From assembly GCA_038025085.1 (NCBI GenBank), contig CM076154.1, forward strand, positions 30,310,501 to 30,374,500: a stretch of 64,000 bases of DNA, given 5' to 3'. The position numbers were made by a program, and so were the translations under genes. Positions 1 through 11,244 of this stretch are shown one piece after another (position 1 is the stretch's first letter; each line of letters opens with the position of its first letter). The DNA comes from Tetragonia tetragonoides. Taxonomy: Eukaryota; Streptophyta; Magnoliopsida; Caryophyllales; Aizoaceae. The notes beneath the pieces are model-generated. The model did no database searches and had not been told where the DNA came from. It was given only the letters and a program-made list of their open reading frames with translations.

Positions 1-941
1 CATCGGCCCTAGGATAAAACTTAGGGCCGCTAGTGGCCCTGAACAGCGCTGCTAATGGCGCTGACATAGTCTCTGGTCCGACTTTTTTTTCAAGCCCAAT
101 TCAATTTTCGGCTTCTCTTTAGTCGTCCAGCCCTACTTCCCCACGCCTATAAATATGACCCTTCTCCCTCAGTTCAAATCACACAGTCTACAGTTGAGAA
201 CCTCTATTCTCAAGAGTATTCACACTGAGCTTCTCCCTCTTTCTTCCAAAATTTGAGATCTTGTCTTTTACTATTCTTGTCAAAAATAGCCTACAGTTCA
301 GATACTAACTCCTGAGGGCTCAAATTAAATTAATTGCTTAACTGTTTATTTTCCAATAGTCATAATGTAGATACCATGTTAGTATAACGTTTTTGTCGCT
401 TACTAAATATTATATGTATAGTCGTTGTGCTGCCCAACTTGCCAATCGAATGAATGTCTAAACAAGGCTTAAAAATAAATGTTGTGATGCTTGTGATGAA
501 CCAATTAATAGTCTAAGTCTAGGTTGTTTATCCGGTTTTGCATGGGAATTATGTCTTTAAATTGTTAAGCAAACTTGAGTTAGTAGAGGCCGTCATAATA
601 CGGGCGAGTTGGGTGCCTAACACCTTCCCACCTCGTACCTTCGCCCCCCGAACCCTTTATTCTTGGGTACTCATATGTTCTGTATGAGCGGGAGTCTTTC
701 TAAAAACATGATTAGTTCACTTATCGCGCTATTGGGTTGTCCCTTCGGTTTGTCTCTTCGATAAAACGCCGATAGCAGATTTGTGACCACTTTCATGATT
801 TTTATTCAATTCAAGTCTTTACAAAATATTTTCTAACTCGATGGTCCCTTGAACTTATCTAAACCCCCAACTTACAAACTTTCTATAAGGACGTACTCCG
901 TGGAAACCAGTTGGATTGGACGAAAATCCCGGGTCCTTACA
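1..941 (+). mobile_element. LTR fragment of a Tat-like Ty3/gypsy element (3' part of the LTR)
   Basis: The sequence is the reverse complement of the inner end of the LTR at 57590-59219: shared landmarks are the GGCCCTAG-rich start, the TATA box in CCTATAAATATG near 149-157, the CTCCCTCAGTTCAAA stretch and the terminal GGGTCCTTACA. The LTR ends in CA at 940-941 and runs off the left edge, so about the last 940 of 1630 bases are present. The following bases (TCTGCTTACA...) continue a unit of the adjacent 95-bp tandem array, so the element inserted inside that array. Whether this is a solo LTR or one end of a full copy cannot be seen; no internal region follows it on the right, so it is either a solo LTR or a 3' LTR. 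Confidence 0.85.
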
Positions 942-1490
942 TCTGCTTACACATATTTTCGACTACTTTAGTAGATTACCAGAATAATACAAGTCTCTTG
1001 CTCATATAAATACAACCTCTTGGTCATATTATAGCATTGGGCATGCTGATATTTTTGCCTACTTCAGTAGATTACCAGAATAATACAAGTCTCTTGCTCA
1101 TGTAAACAAACTCTTGGTCATATAATAGCATTCTGCTCACAGATATTTTCGTCTACTTCAGTAGATTACCAGAATAAGCCAATTCTCGTGCTCATGTAAT
1201 ACGAACTCTTGGTCATATAATAGCAGTCTACTTACAGATGTTTCTGTCTACTTCAGTAGATTACCAGAATAAGCCAATTCTCTTGCTCATGTAATACAAA
1301 CTCTTGGTCATATAATAGTATTCTGCTTAAGATATTTTCGTCTACTTCCGTAGATTACCAGAATAATAAAATTCTCTTGCTCATGTAATACAAACTCTTG
1401 GTCGTTTATTGGCATTCTGCTTACAGATATTTTCGCGTACTTTAGTAGATTACCAGAATATTACAAGTCTATTGGTCCCTAATATACTTC
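942..1490. repeat. 95-bp tandem repeat array, about six copies
   Basis: The landmark GATTACCAGAAT recurs at about 974, 1070, 1164, 1259, 1353 and 1448, a spacing of 94-96 bases. Each unit also carries CTCTTGCTCATGTAATAC, CTCTTGGTCATATAATAG and TGCTTACAGATATTTTCG. Diverged copies of the same unit reappear at 6866-7030, 7165-7233 and 7780-8060. No coding potential is evident; short ORFs crossing it follow the repeat. Confidence 0.9.
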
Positions 1491-2029
1491 GGATCAGCCA
1501 TTACATTGGGTTAATGATTGACAATAATCAACTATATATGTATTACCTTATTGTCTCTATCTTTAAGATAACTACTGATTCTGGGCATTTTAAAGATGCT
1601 GGGACATGTTTATGGTCGACCTCCAAATGATCTACACAACGAGCCTCTAAATCACGAGTCTCCCGACACCAAATAGGTCTCGTCATCAGAAATTCAAAAG
1701 TGCAAGGTATGTACGTTTCAAAAGTGCATTAAAGAGGCATCAAAAAGCCACAACCACCCTCACAAAAACTACTAGGGTCCGTGGGGGCGGAAGCACTAAA
1801 ACAACCTTAAATTACATTAAAAATTAAGAAAGGTTTACATCCCATATAGAGCTACGCTCGACAGCACGTTAAAATACTTGGAAGGCTGTTCTCCAAGAAG
1901 ACACCCTCCAGCTCTGGGAAGATAGATTTCTAAGATGAAATAACAAGTCACGGTCTGGATCGTCTAAGCTTGGGAAAACTGGGCGAAACATGGCAAAGCG
2001 ATTAAAAAGTGAGCCTTTAAGCAATTATA
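1491..2029. other. non-coding, no recognised feature
   Basis: AT-rich sequence with no convincing ORF, RNA gene or terminal repeat. It lies between the 95-bp array and the first GGTCAC block and is probably part of the same decayed repeat mosaic. Confidence 0.5.
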
Positions 2030-2810
2030 CGTATCACATTCCCTTCCGGGAATACAAAAGAGTCATTTCGATACTTTCTATAATTGATTACATTTCATGC
2101 TCTCTAGCGGTCTTTTGAAGTGACAAAACTATTTTCAAATGTTTGAGGGTCACTCCCCTCTATCTGTTATGTAGGTTTAAAGCGTCACTTCTACCGTAGT
2201 ATAGGGTCACTTATAATGTTGAGGGTTCACAGGGCCACTTTCTTCCAGTTTGAATCAGGGTCACGTTTTACTTATCCGGGGTCACTTTACTATTATAAGA
2301 CGTCATTTCGTTATTATCTACTGTCACATATTAATTACTTAGAGTCACTTGTAGTTTTCATTGAAGGTATAAGGCAAGGTCATGGGTTCGAATCTCCATT
2401 CCCCTCAATGCCTTGTTTCTGCTGGTTTCTAGGAACTATACTAGCCTCTTATTGGTGTTATGTAGACGGGGCCAGTGCTTGCGCTGGTTATTCAGCTAGA
2501 CTGATAAGTTCTCTATTGAACACGAGAGTCTGAACATGACGTAGCAGGGGGTGCCTCCATCGCCATTCACTTCCACCCTCTTTTAACGAGCAAGCAAAAA
2601 AATAAGAGATCCGTAATGCAGGTTTAAAGGGTCAATTCTACTGTATAATAAGGTTAGTTTTAATGTTGAGGGTCCACAAGTGCTACTTTCGAGTAGTTTT
2701 TTATCAGGGTCACGTTTTAGTTATTTTGGGTCACTGTGTTATTTTCTAATGTATGTTTATTGTAATCTAGGGTCGCTGAACCACAATGTCAATTGTCAAT
2801 TTGTCATGCA
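2030..2810. repeat. GGTCAC-motif degenerate repeat block, copy 1
   Basis: The word (A/G)GGTCAC(T/G)TT recurs every 20-30 bases (for example AGGGTCACTTATAATG, GGGTCACGTTTTA, GGGGTCACTTTA), separated by short AT-rich spacers. Two sub-blocks are duplicated further right: 2030-2350 resembles 8545-8950 (both start CATTCC..TTCCGGGA.TACAAAAGAGTCATT in loose form) and 2600-2800 resembles 9150-9300 (both contain GTGCTACTTTCGAGTAGTTT). At 2383-2394 there is an isolated Pol III B-box-like word GGTTCGAATCT, but no good A box, so a SINE is not called. The closely spaced motif is reminiscent of subterminal repeats of DNA transposons, but no terminal repeats were found. Confidence 0.7.
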
Positions 2811-3500
2811 TGCACCAATTCCTCTATCTTCCACCTCATTTTTCATTCTCTCTCCTTTGCCTCCTTCCCTAATCACAGTAATCAGTAATCTCTAGTTCTC
2901 TACCCACTATGGACTATGGTGATTGGTGCGTGCATCCAATACACACACTTTCCTACTTTTTGGTTAAATTATATGATTTCTTATCTTCCCATCTAAATTA
3001 ATTAAATATCATACCTTATCATTTTTTACAATTTCGCTACAATACATGACACTTATCCTTTTTGCTACGTTACATAACATTAGACATTGCCTACAGTATG
3101 GGTACAATGAAACCACAAAACTTCCATAACGCTTCTGCAAACTGGACAATGGGGACGAGTGTCTTCTAATTCAGCATTGTAACGTCGTATTCGTCCATCT
3201 TCAATATTTGAGTATCACTCCCCTCGATCTGTAATGTAGATTTAACGGCTCACTTCTACTGCAGTACAGGGTCACTTATAGTGTTGAGTTTCACAGGGCC
3301 ATTTTCGATCAGTTTGATTCAGGGTCACGTTATACTTATTCAGGGTCACTTTATTATTATCTAACGTCATTTTAGTATTATCTAGTCTCAGATTTTTAAC
3401 TGAAGATAGTCACTTTCGAAGACTATCTCAAACAACTTACAATAAGCTCGTCTCAAACAAGTTTACCCACTTTTTGCCTAGCCTAATAAGTACCACTATA
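2811..3500. repeat. AT-rich spacer and a third GGTCAC block
   Basis: 2811-3190 is AT-rich with no gene seen. 3190-3420 repeats the GGTCAC pattern in the same order as 2100-2350 (TTTGAGTATCACTCCCCTCGATCTGTAATGTAG in loose form, then GGGTCACTTATAGTGTTGAG and GGGTCACGTTATAC). It is non-coding. Confidence 0.6.
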
Positions 3501-3900
3501 GTAGTGCATATATTGACAACATGTAGACATAAATATATAGAGTTACTTTATTTCTACTCCTTAAGTTCATAGTCATAATTTCATAGTGAAGTTCATATAA
3601 CTACTTAGTGATATTATTATTATCTATGGCCACGCGCGCTTTAAACATTTACAGTCACTTCACTCAAGTCAAAAGTAATAAACTTAGTATTATCCAGGGT
3701 CACTGAACCACAATGTCATAGTAAAGTTCATAACATGAGTACAGCCTACCCGTAGTCGTTACATGTTCTTGGCAGAGGTAAGCTCCATGTGGATCACCAA
3801 TTGAAGTGAATAAACATTCTTCAGTGTCGTGTTGGTACAATCAAATCAAGTTTCATGGTGGTATTTTGGTATAATTTAAAGAAACATTAAGTGATGTTGG
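3501..3900. repeat. long direct repeat, copy 1 (partner 5078-5455)
   Basis: Starts GTAGTGCATATATTGACAAC and ends GTTTCATGGTGGTATTTTGG plus about 30 bases; the same text with scattered differences occurs at 5078-5455. The two copies flank the 207-bp array. They do not begin TG or end CA and have no target duplication, so they are not treated as LTRs. Confidence 0.85.
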
Positions 3901-3904
3901 TACA

Positions 3905-4925
3905 CTATAATAATTCTTGAATACATCCGTAATATTCGATTTGCTCTAACGTAGTTGTTTTGTTCATATTTCGCAGACAACTATACAAATCCTATATGCG
4001 CATTACTTCTTGCATATGCGTCTACTATGCTAGTATTTGAATAGCCAACAATAGTCATCATAGTTGCCTCCTGGCCCAAAAATAATAAGAAAACTAATTG
4101 AAGTTCGTACACTATAATAATTCTTGAATGCATCCGTAATATTCAATGTGCTCTAACGTCGTTATTCTGTTCATATTTCGTGGACAACTATATAAATTCT
4201 ATATGCGTATTACCTCTTGCATAGGCGTATACTATGCTAGTATTGAATGGGCAACAGTAGTCATCATAGTTGCCTACTACCACAAAGATAATAAGAAAAA
4301 CTAAATGAAGTTAGTACGGTATAATAATCATATATTACAGCCAAATAAATCTGTTGATATTTATCTGAGAACTATAGTGTACCAACTTCACTAAATGTTT
4401 CTTAAAATTGTACCAAAATATCACCATGAAACTTCTTGCATAGCCGTGTACTATGCTAGTATTGAATGGCCAACGGTAATCATCATAGTACGTTGCCTCC
4501 TACACTATAATAATTCTAAAACGCATCAGTAATATTCGATTTGCTCTAACGTATTTGTTCTGTTCATATTTTGTGGACAACTATATAAATTCTGTATACG
4601 TATTACTTCTTTCATAGGCGTCTACTATGCTAGTATTGAATGTCCAATAGTAATCATCATAATTGCCTCCTGGCACAACATGAATAAGAAAAACTAAGTG
4701 AAGGTAGTACAATATAATAATCCTATATTACAGACATAATATCTGTTTTGCTGTAGCCTAACAGTTCTGTTGATATTTATCTGAGAACAATAAATGCTCC
4801 ACGTGTATGACTTCTTGCATAGACGTGTACTATTTGATAGTATGGAATGGCCAACGGTAATCATCATAGTATTATATGCTAGTATTGAATGGCCAACGGT
4901 AATCATCATAGCACGTTGCCTCCTA
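3905..4925. repeat. 207-bp tandem array, five units
   Basis: Units start with (C)TATAATAATTC at about 3905, 4112, 4319, 4505 and 4712, i.e. spacings of 207, 207, 186 and 207. Shared interior words are GCTCTAACGT, TGTTCATATTT, ACTATGCTAGTATTGAATG and GTTGCCTCC. Unit 3 contains a reversed copy of about 50 bases of the flanking direct repeat (CCAAAATATCACCATGAAAC at about 4412 against GTTTCATGGTGGTATTTTGG at 3851), giving an internal inverted repeat. Short ORFs on both strands here follow the repeat and are not genes. Confidence 0.85.
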
Positions 4926-5077
4926 GGACTAATGGTAAATTTATCTTTAAGAGATGTTTTTATACCCTGTGATCTATTTATTTTGGTACAACCTTGGCTA
5001 ATTATTGAAGTCGAAAGCAACGAGTGGAATGACGACTCATATGATAATGTCGAGACAAGCGCCAATGACTAAGTGTA

Positions 5078-5455
5078 GTAGTGCATATATTGACAACATA
5101 TAGACATAAATATATAGAGTTACTTTATTTCTACTCCTTAAGTTCATAGCCATAATTTCATAGTGAAGTTCATATAACTACTTAGTGATATTATTATTAT
5201 CCACGGTCACGCGCGCTTTAAACATTTAGAGTCACTTCACTCAAGTCGAAGGTAATAAACATAGTATTATTCAGGGTCACTGAACCATAATGTCATAGTA
5301 AAGTTCATAACATGAGTATAGCCTACCCGTAGTCGTTACATGTGTCGTGTATCGCCATTTGAAGTGAATAAACACTCTTCAGTGCCGTGTTGTAGTAAAA
5401 TCAAGTTTCATGGTGGTATTTTGGTACACTTTTAAGATACATTAAGTGAAGTTGG
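5078..5455. repeat. long direct repeat, copy 2 (partner 3501-3900)
   Basis: Near-copy of 3501-3900, including the CACGCGCGCTTTAAACATTT block and the terminal GTTTCATGGTGGTATTTTGG. It ends abruptly at GAAGTTGGGTCGAC. Confidence 0.85.
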
Positions 5456-6860
5456 GTCGACTGAGGACTAAGTCCACAGATGACATGTTAAGGGAAACAA
5501 GCGCATTCTATTCCATTTGGGCCTCTTGTTTATGTTTTATTTTCTTTTTAAAACTGAGCAACGCATATATTTGGGCATGGGTATGCACTTCCATACCTAT
5601 GTGTTGGCCTGTATAGAAGTCAACTTATGGTAGGTAATTATATGCGTGGAGTAGTAGTATTTTTGTTTCGAAGTTTAGTGTTATCTTTGGTACTGTAGAA
5701 TTAATCCATTACAAAAATAGTGTGGACATAGTCCATGGTGGGTTTGATTGTGCGGATGTTTAGAAAGGCCAGCTAATGATATGGAGGGTTTCTAGCTTTG
5801 ACCTCAAAAGCTTGGTTATGAAGTGAGGATGGTTTTGTGGCTTTCGAGTGCATAAAGCCATATGTGGGGTAATAACGTTGAAGGGATGTGACATATAAGA
5901 TATTAGTGTGAAAGGGGAGCGTCACTTACTAGGTAGATGACATTGAGATCTTAGTATTTGAGTGTCTATCGATGTAACTTTATATTTGATGATGATGGGT
6001 ATGTGTAATTTTGCAGTTGTTTAATGGAAGTGGTGGGTGTATTCAAACACCCTTTAAATATTGTGAGTAGTATGGTAGTGGGTCATAAAATCGCCAACAA
6101 ATAAATTGGGTTCGCAAAGGTAAAACATCGTATGGCGTAGTAAGCTCCATGTGGATAACCATGTTCTTGGCAAAGGTAAGACATCTTATGGACTAGTTGC
6201 CTCCTTGTACAATTTTAAAAAATATTAAGTGGTACAATTTTAAGAATTATTAAGTGAAGTTGGTACACTATAGGAATTGTAGAATGCACATCCCTAATAC
6301 AGAGACGAATACAACAGATTTGACCAATTCATTTGCATATTACTGAGATAGACAAGAGAGATCTGATCAATGTTGTATAAGGATTGTCCATTGGATTTCT
6401 ACTTTGAATATTACTGATTATATTGACAAGAAGCAAGTTTTAGAGAGACAAGAGAAATCTGATCAATGTGGAGGTTCGATCAAACAATTATTTCCTTCTC
6501 AAGTGAAATACTAGTACATTCACAAAAATAAACATAAAAAATACTAGTACGATTGAATAACAACAAGCTAGGCTGTGAGAGACAAGAGGGATAGATTAGA
6601 GCAGTGTTGTACCACCGTAATCTCGTTCGAATTCCTACTTTCAATATTTGAGGTTGACCCAAACAAACAATGGAGGTTCAATTTTGGATAATAGGAAGGA
6701 TATAACGGTTATTTTCAGTTGGACATGAGGAAGTATATACGCCAATTCAATTGCGGTTAGATTAAATAACAAGAAGCAAGGTTGTCTACGAGAGTTTTGA
6801 GCTTACCTTAATGTCCTTCGAATTTCTTATTTTGAAAGAGCAGATATTGGATGCAGACCC
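5456..6860. other. non-coding repeat mosaic
   Basis: No gene seen. 6120-6250 contains diverged pieces of the 3501-3900 repeat (TAAGCTCCATGTGGATAACC, AACATTAAGTG). 6340-6860 contains three or four diverged copies of a piece beginning GAGACAAGAG(A/G)GAT and ending in CCAATCAA-CAATGGAGG-like text; another copy lies at 9455-9490. Confidence 0.5.
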
Positions 6861-6865
6861 AATCA

Positions 6866-8060
6866 ATAATACAAGTCTATTGCTCATATAATACAACCTC
6901 TTGTTCATATAATATCACTATGTTTACACATATTTTCGTGTACTTTTGTAGATTATCAGAATAATACAAGTCTCTTAGTCATATAATACAACTTCTCGGT
7001 CATATAATATCATTGTGCTTACAAATATAATGATACTCGCTCCTACTGGAAAGATTTGAGATTAATTATTGAAATTCTGAGAATTATAATTTGGGAGAGT
7101 GAATAGCATAATGGGAAGAAAGGCTCACAAAGTTATCATAAGAAGGCTCTTTAGACCCGGGCTTAGTACAAGTCTCTTGCTCATATAATACAAACTCTTG
7201 GTCATATAATAGCATTCTGCTTACAGATATTTTAGTTGGGCGGGGCATCAAAATTTCGAACAGCCTTTAGCGACAAATATGTGTGTTGGCGTAAGAAGTG
7301 TCGGCCTTAAGTAAATATTACCGACAGATAAAATATTGTGTTGCAATTTGTTCCGAGTTCACTATTTATACCAACAGATTAGAAAACTGTTACAAATAAC
7401 AATCTTTTACCGACAGAAAAAATTTATGTCGGAAATTTTCTATTGCAATAAGTCAATTTGTTTCGTAGAATATGAGAGGTAAACTGCGAGAGGACTCAAC
7501 AGTTCCCACACACTAAGGCATGCGGCAGGCCAGAGGGGGGAGGGGGATGTTTCGAGCAAGTCTCGAACCCCTGACCTTGGGAAATATTGGCAATGCCCTA
7601 AATCCCAACAGTGTTACCATTGAGCATCGATTTTCTACATATATAATGATACTCGTTCCTACTGGAAAGATTTGAGATTAATTATTGAAATTCTGAGGAT
7701 TATAATTTGGGAGAAGGGATAGCATAATAAGAAGAAAGGCTCACAAAGTTATCATAAGAAGGCTCTTTAGACCCGGGCTTAGTACAAGTCTCTTGCTCAT
7801 GTAATACAACCTCTTTGTCATATAATAGCATTTTGCTTACAGATATTTTCATCTACTTTAGTAGATTACCAGAATAATACAAGTCTGTTGCTCAAATAAT
7901 ACAACCTCTTGGTCATATAATAGCATTGGGCTTACAGATATTTTCGCCTACTTCAGTAGATTACCAAAAAAATACAAGTCTCTTGCTCATGTAATACAAA
8001 CTCTTGGTCATATAATAGATTACCATAATAATACAGTTCTCTTGGTCCCTAATATATACT
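6866..8060. repeat. second 95-bp repeat zone with a 207-bp direct duplication
   Basis: Copies of the 95-bp unit of 942-1490 occur at 6866-7030, 7165-7233 and 7780-8060. 7027-7233 is repeated at 7643-7849 (offset 616), both starting ATAATGATACTCG and ending CTTACAGATATTTT. The 409 bases between the copies (7234-7642) look foreign: they contain TTACCGACAG and ATGTCGGAAA words like the subterminal parts of CACTA transposons, then a tRNA-like promoter (next entry). Confidence 0.75.
7490..7637 (-). mobile_element. possible tRNA-derived SINE
   Basis: On the minus strand GATGCTCAATGGTAACACTG (A-box-like, one base short of the consensus) is followed about 45 bases later by GGGGTTCGAGACTTG (B-box-like). 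This spacing fits a Pol III internal promoter of a tRNA-derived SINE. Boundaries are not defined, no poly-A tail or target duplication was found, so the call is tentative. Confidence 0.35.
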
Positions 8061-9300
8061 TCTTGGGTTATAGAAAAGCATGAGAAAGCTAGGTTTGAGA
8101 GGATAATCAAACATACAAGACCTCTTGGTCATATAATGCCATTCTGTTTACAGATAACTTTGTGTACTTCAATAGATCTATAACGTATTAGGGATTTTCG
8201 ATCTGTAACACTCCCTCGATATGTAATGTATAGTTCAAGGGTTAGTTCTATTGTGTTAAGCGTCACTGAAGCATGTTACGCCTTAAGGAAGCTGAATACG
8301 AACTGCAAGAGACTACTCACTACTTGAAGTGTGTACTGGTATCAACAAGTGACCCCACTTTCACATGGTTCTACCGCGTTGTTTTAAGGTTCACTGAAGC
8401 ATGTTATATATTACATCATACGGTGACTTCTTTAGTTGTAAAAGTGACAATAGTATAACTCTGTTGGTATTTGTATCGTGCTAAGCGTCAGTACAAATGA
8501 GCGCGGACGTACACACATACCAAAGGGGTCACATCTATCGTGTTAAGCTACATTCCCTGGCATTCCGTTCCGGGATACAAAAGAGTCATTCCGATCACTT
8601 CTAACGTGTGAAGCGTCACTCTCTGTAGTTCATTACATTTCATTCTCTGTAGCGGTCTTTTCAAGTGATTAACTTTTTTTAAATTGTAATGTCTTAGGAT
8701 CACTCCCCTTAATCTGAAATGTAGGTTTAAAGGGTCACTTTTACTGTTGTTTAGGGTCACTTATAATGTTGAGAGTTCACAGGACACTTTCCTTCAGTAT
8801 GAGTTAGGGTCACGTTTTAGTCATTCAGAGTCACTTTATCATTATCTAATATCATTTTATTATTTTCTTGTGTCACGTTTTCATTTTTCTAGAGTCACTT
8901 TTTATTCATCAAAGGTACATTTATATTATCTAGGGTCACTATACCATAGTGTCATAGTAAAGTTCATAACATTGGGTCGGTCACAATCAGGTGACTTCTA
9001 GAGATTTCAGTGTCACTTTATAACTTTTTATTTAAGGACCAACTCTTGTTTTATCTATGTGGCGATTAAAAAGGGATCATTTCACCGATCGAATTATTAC
9101 ACTGCCTTCCGGGCTACAAAAATTGAGAAAGAGGTCACTTCTTTTGTGCTAAGAGATCTGTAATGCAGGTTTAAATGGTAACTTCTGTTGTATAATAGGA
9201 TTACTTGTAATGTTGAGTGTCCCACAGGTGCTACTTTCGAGTAGTTTTTCATCAGGGTGAAGTTTTAGTTATATTGGGCCACTCTGTTATTATCTAATGA
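8061..9300. repeat. GGTCAC-motif block, copy 2
   Basis: Same degenerate 20-30 base motif spacing as 2030-2810 (AGGGTCACTTATAATGTTGAG in loose form at about 8753, then GGGTCACGTTTTAG, GAGTCACTTTATC and GGGTCACTATACC). 8545-8950 and 9150-9300 are diverged copies of 2030-2350 and 2600-2800 respectively. Small ORFs here are fortuitous. Confidence 0.7.
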
Positions 9301-10060
9301 TGTGGCCACAAATTTTGTGAACAGTAACTAATTGACACAAAGTTATCATAACAAGGCTCTTTAGAGTCGGGCTTATTACAGGATGTATCAGCTTCACTAT
9401 TCTGAAATGTAATTGATTTAGCCCTCTCGCTAATTAATGCATTGCAAGAATCAATATCAATTGCAAGAGACCCAATCAAACAATGGAGGTGAAATTATTG
9501 AATATACGCCACCAGTTGTACAAGTCTATTTCTTCGAGACCCATTTGGGATATTGCGTTGAATTAAGTTCGAAGGTTGAGAGATATAAGAGAGTTATGAG
9601 CAATGTCATGTCAAAGTTCGAATTAGAGTTTTCAATTCCTTGGGAAAATTAAAAGATGAAGTGGCAAAAGGTAATTATTCCAACCTTTTGCTCATACAAT
9701 ACCCCTCTCTTGGTCCCGAACAATCTTCTTGGGTCAGATATAGTAGAGGATAGTAGCAAACATATAACCTCTTGGTCATTTAATATCATTCTGTTTATAA
9801 ATACACGGTTTGGAATGTATTCGGTAGAGTGTGGTGCCCAATGAGGAGAGAGGAAAGCCTGCAACCTCCCACGCACAGGGACCACAAAGTATCGCTTTAA
9901 AATAAAGCGGAAACGAAATTCTACAGCGTTGTGAGGGTAGAAGCGGCCCAAAACGACATTCTATCGGTAGAACCTGTTGAGTCGGTACTTGATTTGAATT
10001 TATATTTTTGAAATTCAAAACCGGTATTCTAACGCCCGGCAGAATTTCCATCTAACTACA
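9301..10060. other. unclassified non-coding sequence
   Basis: 9310-9370 carries another copy of the CACAAAGTTATCATAA(C/G)AAGGCTCTTTAGA piece found at 7117 and 7740. 9840-10050 is more GC-rich (CACGCACAGGGACCACAAAG; CCGGTATTCTAACGCCCGGC) and looks like part of an LTR or similar, but no boundary, primer site or protein was recognised. No gene is called. Confidence 0.4.
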
Positions 10061-10135
10061 TCTACGTACTAATAATAAAGAAGGGGAATTTTCCACCTAG
10101 AATAATCCACGTGTCAAGCTTGGAGAATTTTCTGA
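10061..10135 (+). mobile_element. Helitron 5' terminus candidate
   Basis: After an A at 10060 the sequence reads TCTACGTACTAATAATAAAG, then GGGGAATTTTCCACC and AATAATCCACGTGTCAAGC. Plant Helitrons start with TC followed by a CTA-rich word and insert between A and T, which this fits. A related inner piece (GGAGAATTTTCACCTAAAATAATCC in loose form) occurs at 11985. The matching 3' end is uncertain; the first clear downstream one is at 19537. Confidence 0.5.
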
Positions 10136-11000
10136 TTTATATTAATTGTTTCTAAAAAATTACTAAATCCTTGAGATATTTAAATTAAGTATTTATGTTT
10201 ATATTTTTCTTTGTATCTTAAATCCTTAATATATTTACCATGTCCATTTTTGTTAAAATAACAGTTAGTTGTTTAGCATATTTTCTATACATTTACTTTT
10301 TCAAAAGAAAAAAAGAAATTGAAAAAATAAGTCAAGTAAATGGATTAGATTCAGAGGTTTTCGTATCTTCCCTAATCGAAGGTTATCAGATTCGTAGCTA
10401 ATTTGAGAATCCGTTTAGTTTTAGAGTAGATTCGGATTCAGCATAATCCACTTCGAATCTGATCCATTGTCATCCTTAGGTATGAGGTGTGTCGGGTAGG
10501 CGGCTATGAGGCGAAGCGGGGATACAGAGGGTGTCCAATGGGGGAACAACACAAACCATCCCACTCTAACCTCTCGTTGGTTTAGCTTTTTCAAAACCAT
10601 CCCCACCTAGTGCTCCTCCATCCCTGCCCCAGCTAGGGCAAATGCGGGGCAAAACCCACCTATATCTGCCCAACTGCCATGCATCCATAGTGTAGATCAT
10701 AGTCACCATGCCCTCTAGGTGATTTACAAAACCCACCTATATCACCTGTATCGCATGCAACAACCTTAATACTACAAGATTTACGAAACACATACATTCA
10801 CTTAATTAAAATAAATTAATTTAAGCTCCAATTTTAAATACAACACTCGTCATTTGAACTTAATTATCCTTAAAAAAGCTCATTTACCGCATGACGTTAA
10901 TAAGTACAATGGTTCATTCATATATTGTATGACCGCAATTATAATTGTATAAAACATCATTTAGTTAGGGAAAATCTTTTTAATTACATAGTCGTCTGAT
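10136..11000. other. AT-rich intergenic sequence
   Basis: No gene seen. 10470-10680 is a more GC-rich patch (GGTGTGTCGGGTAGGCGG, CCTGCCCCAGCTAGGGC) that may be a MITE remnant. The rest is AT-rich, and the part nearest 11000 is the 3' flank of the minus-strand gene at 11023-11244. Confidence 0.4.
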
Positions 11001-11022
11001 GGTTTTTCTCCCTATTGAGAAC

Positions 11023-11244
11023 CTACACATTTGGTTTAGGTGGCTGCTTTACACGCTTTAAACAAATGGCTCCACAAATTTTGTTTGCACTTCTGGTTGC
11101 AGATACAGCAATTTGAACTCCAGCATCGTATTGCGTTGCATGAGTTATTGGACTAGGTGCAACTAATCTTGCATCACCCTCAAACATTATCACAAACATA
11201 CATGACATCAATACTAGAATAACCAAAGTTGTACGAGTAGTCAT
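11023..11244 (-). CDS. small putative secreted peptide precursor (73 aa), family not recognised
   Basis: Single-exon ORF starting MTTRTTLVILVLMSCMFVIM. Residues 1 to about 25 form a signal peptide: a short Thr/Arg start, a hydrophobic core (LVILVLMSCMFVIMF) and a small-residue cleavage zone near GDA. The predicted mature part, about 48 residues, is basic at its end and has only two cysteines, in KICGAICLK, followed by the proline-rich tail KQPPKPNV. This is the layout of plant precursors that are processed to C-terminal signalling peptides, but the sequence matches no family I can name. A TATA box lies about 174 bases upstream on the same strand (11418-11425), leaving a plausible leader of about 140 bases, and the region just upstream is AC/CT-rich as plant leaders often are. 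It could still be a chance ORF, but signal peptide plus promoter on the same strand make a gene more likely than not. Confidence 0.6.
   Translation of the reverse strand: MTTRTTLVILVLMSCMFVIMFEGDARLVAPSPITHATQYDAGVQIAVSATRSANKICGAICLKRVKQPPKPNV

Noticed and set aside
942..1490. Regular repeats considered as a CRISPR array
   Set aside because: Whole 95-bp units repeat with no unique spacers, and the DNA is from a plant nucleus.
3501..5455. Direct repeats of about 380 bp around the 207-bp array considered as LTRs
   Set aside because: No TG/CA termini, no target duplication and no primer site; a duplicated segment explains them better.
7027..7849. 207-bp direct repeats around a 409-bp insert considered as a TRIM or short LTR element
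   Set aside because: The repeats do not give TG...CA ends with a target duplication, and no primer-binding site or polypurine tract is adjacent.
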